Origin: Limnomonas spitsbergensis
Taxonomy: Eukaryota > Chlorophyta > Chlorophyceae > Chlamydomonadales
Assembly (NCBI GenBank): GCA_037349105.1
Contig: JAYJMM010000099.1
Coordinates: forward strand, 2,108,001 to 2,172,000
Direction of reading: 5' to 3'
DNA: 64,000 nucleotides
Part shown: positions 57,328 through 64,000 of the stretch, in pieces
How positions within the stretch are numbered: position 1 is the stretch's first letter
Layout: the number at the start of each line of letters is the position of its first letter
The notes under the pieces: generated by a model
Told to the model about the DNA's origin: nothing
The model's database searches: none
The model's input: the letters and a program-made list of their open reading frames with translations, nothing else
Made by a program: the position numbers and the translations under genes

Positions 57328-58825
57328 TGCTGACCTTCAGCAGGAGCTGATGTCCAAAACCCATTAGCCATACGCCTCGGAAGCCTTACAATCACTCACT
57401 GCAAGCGTTCAGGAGGGCGGTTTCGGAGCTCAGGCTTGACGCAATAACCACATGGCTCGCTGTGCCATGTGGATCAAGCGCCTTGTCAAGGCGATATTGC
57501 CTGAGGCCCCAGCTGAGCAGTACCTCACACCATCAGAGGATGCCCTTGCCCCACCAGCCCAACCCAGCAGCCGCATGCATCCCAGCCAGGGTACTGTTAG
57601 CACGGGACATCATCGCCCGCCTCTGCCCAGCGGTCTACCCGGTCTTTGCTATTTTGGCAATGGCCTCGCCTGTGACCACAGCGGGATCCCTACCTCCTCA
57701 GCTGGCCAGGCGCACGCTGACCGGTCCCTCTCTGCCAGAGGGGCCCCTCTCCCGTTGGATGGGCGGCTGGTTTCCATGCCTTAGGCCCAGTTTTTGATGT
57801 GGCACAGGCAGCTCTCCCACATGCCCATTAGTGTACAGCAGTCCCGCTTTGGGGGAACCCTCTGCTCCAGCTGGAACTTCCCCAACCGGCCCGCTCAGTC
57901 ACATGGGTGTCAGCCTCGTCCTGCCCCCCTGTGAGGTGGGCGGCCGGTTTCCCTGACTTTGTGGGATTCCCAGGACTGCACAGTGCACACTATATGTGAC
58001 CTGGCGGTGCTGTTCCGGGCCATGTCTGCACTGAGCCGTCGTGAGTTTGCCGCAGCTCGTGCTGGCTGGCCCCACGATGGATAGGACACGCGGCAAGCCC
58101 TTCTTTTTGCGGCCATCTTTGGATCACGTCCGTGGCCATTCCTGCCAGCGAGGCTGGCCCTTATGTTCAGCAGCTGGATCCTAACCTGATCTGGTGAGCT
58201 ACATCGACCAGATGAGGACACTGAGTTGGAGTGGATGATCAATGGCATGTGGGAAGCAATCCGTAGGGCATGGCTCAAAGCAGTGTATGATGCCATGCCG
58301 TCGCTGTTGACGCCCCTCACCCTTGTGCCCGACCCTCCTGACTGGTCTCCCTCGGAGGCGGCGGTACGCATTATCGCCAGACGGCTGGGATGGGGCCAGG
58401 GCAACTAGCGGGTGCTAACGGGTCATAGTGGCAGCACAGCGGATGGTTCCGGAGGCGCCTTGGTGACTTCGTCGCTCTCCGCCCTCTCGGTCCGCACCAG
58501 CACCTGCATACTTCTTGCGCCAGCCCAAGAACAGTGCTAAAAGGCGCGAGCCAGCTCCGTGGCATGGGCCTTATCCATGGAAGGTGTAGATGTAGCGGAT
58601 GCGCAGCTTCATGTAGCGGCGTCTGAGCTCAACACCTCCATGCAATCCCTTTGGAAGCTGCCACGGGAAAATTAGCGCAAAAAGACCCTCTGCTTACGGT
58701 CAAGGGCGTCCCAGCAGCTGGAGGTCATGGCATTGCACATGCCGGCCCTTGCCCTTGTGGCTGGCAGGGCTCAACTCCAGCACAGGAGCAACTTCACCGG
58801 GCCCTGCAGTAGTAGGCTCACGTCT
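57328..58825 (+). other. Stretch with degenerate open frames between tRNA and dispersed element
   Basis: Several short plus-strand frames (57452-57784, 57462-57797, 58226-58408 with WMINGMWEAIRRAWLKAVYD) look like fragments of one decayed protein, possibly from a mobile element, but no motif identifies it. The corresponding interval is only about 15-20 bp in the copy at 8059, so this may be an insertion. Confidence 0.35.
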
Positions 58826-61190
58826 TCTGGTCATGCCTAGTGGCGTCAGCCGTGCGAGCTTCAGTTAGATCAGCCTGGCCCCCGGAGACGCCTCTCCCTT
58901 GCTCTTCTGCATGGCTGTTGCAGCCCCCGGCTGCCACTCTTGCCGGCGTATGGTCGGTGGTGTGTGCGGCAGCTGTGGAGGCCATGGAATGGGGGCGTCG
59001 GGTACCTTTGGGCGCTGGTTTCTGATAGGAAAGAGGAGAAACATAGGCTTGACTGCTCCCAGGCTCGCAGCCTTTTTTCCTCTTTCTTTTGCTCCGGTAC
59101 ATTTTGTGCATCGCGCCTCCCACCGGGCTGTTCTGCATTTCTGGTCTTTTCTGCAAGGCTTTGTGTCTTTGGCCTCTGTCTTCTCTGGGAGGCAGAAGGT
59201 GCCCCCATCACACACCTACATTGCTGTCAGAGGACAGGGTGAGCAGGTAGCCTTGCATATCAACTTGCCGCCTGGGGTCACTTGGGATGGGATGGCACTT
59301 TCTGGTAGTTTGTTGTGTGTGGCCAGTTCCCGTCTCATTTTGTTGGGCAGTTCATGTGGTAGTCTCTGTCACGGTGACGGCGCTATTTCAAGACGCGCTT
59401 GACGCTTAAGCTCTTGGCAGTTTCTGTGGGCCAGGTCTCCAGGGCTTTCGGTCTCTGCCTTGACAATGCATATTGGAGTGGCTACCCTACCGGTGCTTTT
59501 TCTTGGCTCTCCACAAGTGGTGTGCTCTCTCTAGCTCTTTCAACATCGTAGAGATCAGTGTTCATTTTAGTACGTGCCAAAGCACCTACGGTGAGCCACC
59601 TGGCGACCATTCCTGGGTCGATTGGGACCACACCTTGTCCGGCCTACAGCCGGTTGCCCGATCAGTAGGGCTTGCTGCACGAGACCCCCACAATTGCAGG
59701 CTGTGATGTAGCTGAATTGTAGCTGTAGTACGCTAAAATAATCAGTGGTAGAGATCGCCCTTGCTTTTGGGTTGTTTTCTTGCTCTCTCTCTCTCTTCTG
59801 AGATTGGCTTGCCTTGTGCTGATCCAACTCATTTGTCTCGGTTTGTCTGTCTGGGATCTGGCTCTCTAGATCCAGCAGTAGGGATAACGGCTGCTCAGCC
59901 GTCGGCCCCCGTTGTGATCAGAATCAAAATCAAACCTCACAACTCAAGGGCACCCAGCTGGCGGTTTCCAGCAGCCTCAGCCCACAGGAGCTCGCTGTCC
60001 ACCGGCAGCTCTGACCGACCTTTCTGGAGCCTCAAGACTGGAGGCGCGTAGGCTGGGCCACCGGGAGCAGTTCAACCGGCGCGCCAAGCTCGTTATCACA
60101 ACCCATACGGCGGATGACACTCTGCCGTCTTTTTACCATCTGCGATGCATGATGTGACTTGCTAGTTGCTCCCCATGGGAGTGGGCCACTTAGCTATCTT
60201 CATGTGGTTAGTGTTGCTCCCTTGTCTCCTACGGCAGCAGGCTTAAGAATGCGCCGTGGCCGTGGTTCTAGCCAAGACCGGGGTGGCCGTGCCCCTGGGA
60301 ATGTGGCGGCTTGTCATGCCCTGACCGTCCGTTGGTGGCCTTTCCGGCTATTTTGCTCATTGCTGATTGGAGGTACGGCATTGTATTGCTCCCCTGGTTT
60401 GCCGTCTCTTGTCATGTGTCTCTCCTTCTAGGGAAGTCAGACTTAAGCTTCTTGACAGTGCCCTTTGCTCTGGTCTTGCCAGATCCCTTTGCTGTTATTT
60501 TTTACTCGCTCAATGATTTAGTTTATGGTCGCTCTATGCTTTAGCTTGGGCTTGCGGCTCTACTCTGTTTTTCGGGTGGGCCCCTAGATCTTATATTTGT
60601 TGCCCCTAGGCCTTGCATTTGCTTTCTATATCGTGTTTAGGGTCCTTCGCCGTGGTTTGTTTTCCAACCTTGTTTGCCATCTGATTTTTCAGATCTAACT
60701 GTTTTAGGGATACACCGGCTGCTCGGTGGCCAGCCTCACGGCTATCATTCCCAAAAATGAATAGTCAGCCCTAAGTCATGTTGGGATGACAGCTGCAGGG
60801 CAGCCGGCCTCCCGTGTAATCCCCCTGAAAGTGAATACAAGCAAATCAGTATAAAAGGCTCAGGGTTGCGCAGCATAACTTAATTACTAAAATCTGCAGT
60901 TTGCACCTGTTAGTACCGATAGTGTACAATTTCACCACACATTCCCACAACGGTACCGGTATTCTAATCGACATGCTCTGTGCGTTGTCACCTACCATGC
61001 AGCTGCTACGCCTAATCTAGCTAGAGAAGCACCAGTTTCCTTCTAAGAGGCTTCGCGGATTCACATTTCACTGTTCATGGACCCTGCGGCTTGATAAAAA
61101 CTACTTTTTGGCCCTGTGGTTAAAAACAACTCTACCAATTGCCTCACGCGAAGGCAAAGTGTATGGTAACATATTTATGGTTTGCCAATC
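58826..61190. repeat. Long dispersed element, copy 2
   Basis: Collinear with 8070-9795 from GCCAGCCGTGCG through GGATAACGGCTGCTCAGCCG (about 59880) to GCACCTGTTAGTACCGATA and CACCTACCATGCAGC (about 60990). It is longer than copy 1 because of insertions around 59900-60860. It contains dispersed TGTAGCTGAATTGTAGCTGT words near 59705. No intact protein frame was found. Confidence 0.65.
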
Positions 61191-61247
61191 TAATGTTTAT
61201 ACCGATAATCAGATTATGAGACACATGGCCGGCACCCTCTAACTACT

Positions 61248-61428
61248 GTACATTTGCTTTGCCTTCCCCCACAATTAACGTTGTTTAGGGATCCACGAAA
61301 TGACTAATTATCGATGGTCAACGCCAGATTTCAGTCAGAAAATAAAAGTTTGGGTTCAAAGTTGGCCCCGAGGACAGCATTAAAACAGATCATGTTTTTA
61401 TACCCGAGGGAAGGCAAATAAAATCTAT
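61248..61428. mobile_element. MITE-like repeat, copy 3
   Basis: Ends GTACATTTGCTTTGCCTTCCC and, inverted, ATAGATTTTATTTGCCTTCCC form imperfect inverted repeats. The interior matches the copies at 52000 and 42349. Confidence 0.65.
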
Positions 61429-61569
61429 GGTGGTGCGCGCGTCAAAAATAGGCCAAACAACAAGTCATCATGATAGCACGACCCTTCCCCTCAATTTATC
61501 CACATAAATATGTGTGGTTGTTAATGCTGTGAACGGTAGTGTGAGACCGGTACACGGAAATACAAATTA

Positions 61570-61687
61570 GTATTTATTCCACGCCTGTTTTCAGTCCGAA
61601 ATTAAGAGTATCCTATTTTTTGGGTTCGGTGAGCAGCTTTCAAACAATTAACAGATCCCTACCCGAGGGAGGAAAATGCATATCTAT
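61570..61687. mobile_element. MITE-like repeat, copy 4 (partial)
   Basis: Retains ACGCCTGTTTTCAGTCCGAA to TACCCGAGGGAGGAAAATGC, then ATATCTAT, the right two-thirds of the family. It ends only 5 bp before the stop codon of the LRR gene, so it may supply that gene's 3' end. Confidence 0.6.
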
Positions 61688-61691
61688 GGTA

Positions 61692-64000
61692 TCAGTCTGC
61701 CCACTCTAGATCTCCCCCATCCACATCGGGGTCCCCTTCTAACTGATCCTCTGAGGAGCCCACGTCCACGTCGTCAGTGAACACAAGCGTGATCATGTTG
61801 GCCGCAGGATGCTCGGCTAATCCGAGCACGGTGAGGCATTGCTTGGCAACATGCCAAGCCTCAAACGGCCTAATCGCAACCAACAGCGGTTGAGCCAGCG
61901 ACATGGCCAGGAGTGCCACATGCTCAGCGTTGAAGGCTTGCATCGATTCCAGACTGCCGTATGAGCTTGATCCAGTCACGAACAACGCTTTAAGCCCAGG
62001 GATATCCCGGAGGGCAGCCCACGCATCAGATTCGACATCCGCGGTCTCAAGCGTCAAGACTGGGAGGCCGTGCGGACACCTTGGCAACATGGACAGGGTG
62101 GTGCACAAGGTCACGATGGAGCTCTGCCGGATTCGGTAGTTCTTCAGAGTCAGGCATCCAAGGTTACATTGCAGTCCTTGCAAGGCCTCAAACAGAAAGT
62201 CTGGCACCTGCCCGCAGTTTGAGGTTGCTTCAAGCTCCAAGATCAAGGAGGTCGAAACGGCCAGTTTTGAGAAGAGCAATCGGATCCGGTCCGCGGTGTC
62301 TCTCAGTAGGTGTTGCTCCCAGTCATCCTCTCCCACAGGCTGCCGCCCACTGGACGGGAACAAACTCAGTCTTTGCGAGGAGAGATGCAGCTCAGACAGC
62401 GATTCCCAAGGCAGGTAGAACAAGGAGTCTGCAGACAGGCTCACAGCCGAATTACGATGGCCTAGAGTCAAAGACCTCAAGCCACAGCGGGCAGGTTGGA
62501 TCACGCCGTCTGGGTACATGCCGTCAACCGTCAGCTGCCGCAGAAGCGGCATGGCTGCCACCCTCTCCGCAGCGCCATCCACCAGCCTCACGCCCGCCAT
62601 GGTCAGAGACACAAGCCCGGAGAGGCGAGTGAGGCATGCCACGTGGCGCACGTTGAGAGTCACGGGGACCCCGGTGCACCAGAGCGGATCGGTCCAGCTG
62701 AGCTCAGTGAGGCAAAGCAGGTCCTGCAAGCATCTGAGGCTGTCAAGGTTGGACTCCAACAGGGATGGGAAATAGCCCTGACCCGTTTGCAGGCTCACTG
62801 AGAGGCAACACAGGCCTTTCAAGCTCTTCAAGTGCAGCAGCACTGCCCTAGACGACATGAAGCGATTAAACGGAACCCATTCTTCGGATCTGGGGGAGCT
62901 GACCTCCAGACGTGACAGGTGTATCAGGTGAGACATAGACGCCGTTGTGACAGGATCTTGAAGCTTGACGTTCGTCAGACGAAGAACACGCAGCCCGGCT
63001 AGATCAGCGAACGACTCGAAGACCGGGCCACTGAAGGCACCCATGTGATGCAGCTCCAGCTGCTCCAAGGAGGGGAAGGCCGCTGCCAAACTTGAAATCG
63101 CATCCGTGTCCACATCCTGTGTACGGGAAGCAATGGAAAGGGCAGCGGCAGGTCAGAGTCAGCAAGGCTGGGGACTTTGGAGGGGCTTTTTGTTTTGAAG
63201 GCGCTTCAGTAGCTACATTAGAGGTATATTGCGGCCTGCGGCTGGGGGAGCCACCGCGGCTGGCCCTATTGCGCGGGCCATCGTCTGTGGGCTGGTCAAG
63301 GTTTGGTCCACATTAGCGCAGTGGGGCCTGCCCGGAGACCTCTTCTACTGGTCTGAAGTGCACCAAAATAAACATAGTAAGATAGGATTGGCGGCTTTGG
63401 CGCAGCAAGTCAGGCCAGCAGTATTTCTCCATTCCAGGATTTCCAACTGCCGCACACATTTTGTATGACAGCAGCCATCAGCATACCACATGCATCATTT
63501 GGTCATGCAAATGGCTCTTTTCCGTTCGCGCAAATTCTTGCGCAGACTCTCTGCCTGGCACCCACTTTTTATTTCTTCCCATGCACCCCTGCCTCCAGCT
63601 GGCCAAGCCTTGGACACAAAAACAGGCAGCATGCCCCCGCCTCATCGCACCAAGGTAGTGCTGACCAGCTTGACATTTGTGAGCGGGAGCAGTCTTCCAT
63701 GCATGCCGACTGCGAAGCTGTTCCAGGCAGGCAGCCAGCCAGCAGACGAAGCACATCCGCGCAGCTCTAGGACCAGCTTTTCGATCTTAGCCAGAGGGAA
63801 CCATGACAACGTTCGCAGCCCGCTCTCAACGGAGGGCGTCCACAGCTCGCTCGAGACAGGCAGTAGCAGCTTGATCTTCATCCAGAGGATACGCTCGGTC
63901 AGGCCACCAAATGTTTCTCTTGACCATCGGCTGGTTGCCATAAGCGCTCTCGAATCCGCGACAGATTCCAGGCGGACATGATCCCAGACGATCTTGAGTG
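61692..64000 (-). CDS. F-box/LRR-like protein (N-terminus beyond window)
   Basis: Two exons are visible: 63651 to beyond 64000 and 61692-63116 (stop TGA), joined in phase 0 across TTG/GTGCGA and ACACAG/GATGTG. The upstream exon begins with a helix-rich LKIVWDHVRLESVADSRALM, then ATSRWSRETFGGLT, which resembles an F-box. The downstream 474 residues are irregular leucine-rich repeats (FPSLEQLELHHM, LAGLRVLRLTNVKL, LSGLVSLTMAGVRL, CGLRSLTLGHRN, LSELHLSSQRLS) with an acidic C-terminus. F-box/LRR proteins select substrates for SCF ubiquitin ligases, but the F-box call is weak because the start is outside. A plain LRR protein is the alternative. Confidence 0.65.

Overview
This window is nuclear DNA from a eukaryote, most likely a chlorophyte green alga of the Chlamydomonadales (volvocine or Haematococcus-like type; this is inference). 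The reasons are GC-rich exons full of Ala, Gln and Glu codons, GT-AG introns loaded with minisatellites and telomere-like CCCTAAA/CCCTGAA stretches, abundant dispersed repeats, and the gene content. Nothing looks bacterial: there are no operons and no ribosome binding sites.

Five spliced host genes can be assembled from splice sites whose phases agree. (1) 10990-16807, minus: a SYLF (Ysc84/SH3YL1-type) lipid-binding protein. (2) 17589-29216, plus: a giant protein of about 2,180 aa with an Ala/Glu-rich tract, two IQ motifs and long coiled-coil-prone segments, in seven exons. (3) 44180-53948, minus: an augmin subunit 6 (HAUS6/AUG6) homologue of about 915 aa in nine exons. (4) 54192-55483, plus: a tail-anchored PARP16-like ADP-ribosyltransferase of 326 aa, divergent from gene 3 across about 240 bp. 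(5) 61692 to beyond the right edge, minus: an F-box/LRR-like protein. Two identical tRNA-Thr(AGU) genes lie at 7986-8058 and 57255-57327 (both minus), and a third copy is truncated by a tandem duplication.

The rest is repeat-dominated. Nested PIF/Harbinger-like MITEs with TTA target-site duplications lie at 2.2-3.6 kb. Arrays of a CGCGCA motif lie at 6.2-6.9 and 42.9-43.2 kb. Two diverged copies of a long dispersed element lie on the upstream side of the two tRNA-Thr genes (8.07-9.8 and 58.8-61.2 kb). A 1.35-kb C-rich minisatellite lies at 33.3-34.6 kb and an 84-bp satellite at 35.3-36.4 kb. A decayed non-LTR retrotransposon (36.9-39.7 kb) has two extra copies of its 3' tail, and a 1.5-kb inverted repeat lies at 40.4-41.9 kb beside a formin FH2 remnant.

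The most unusual observation is a recurrent architecture inside the host genes. Introns next to real exons repeatedly carry tandem, decaying copies of the exon-intron boundary itself: acceptor-side copies sit upstream of true acceptors and donor-side copies downstream of true donors. It is clear in at least three unrelated genes on both strands, and one case has expanded into a perfect 13-unit, 32-bp minisatellite. This looks like a systematic way of making introns and decoy splice sites in this genome.
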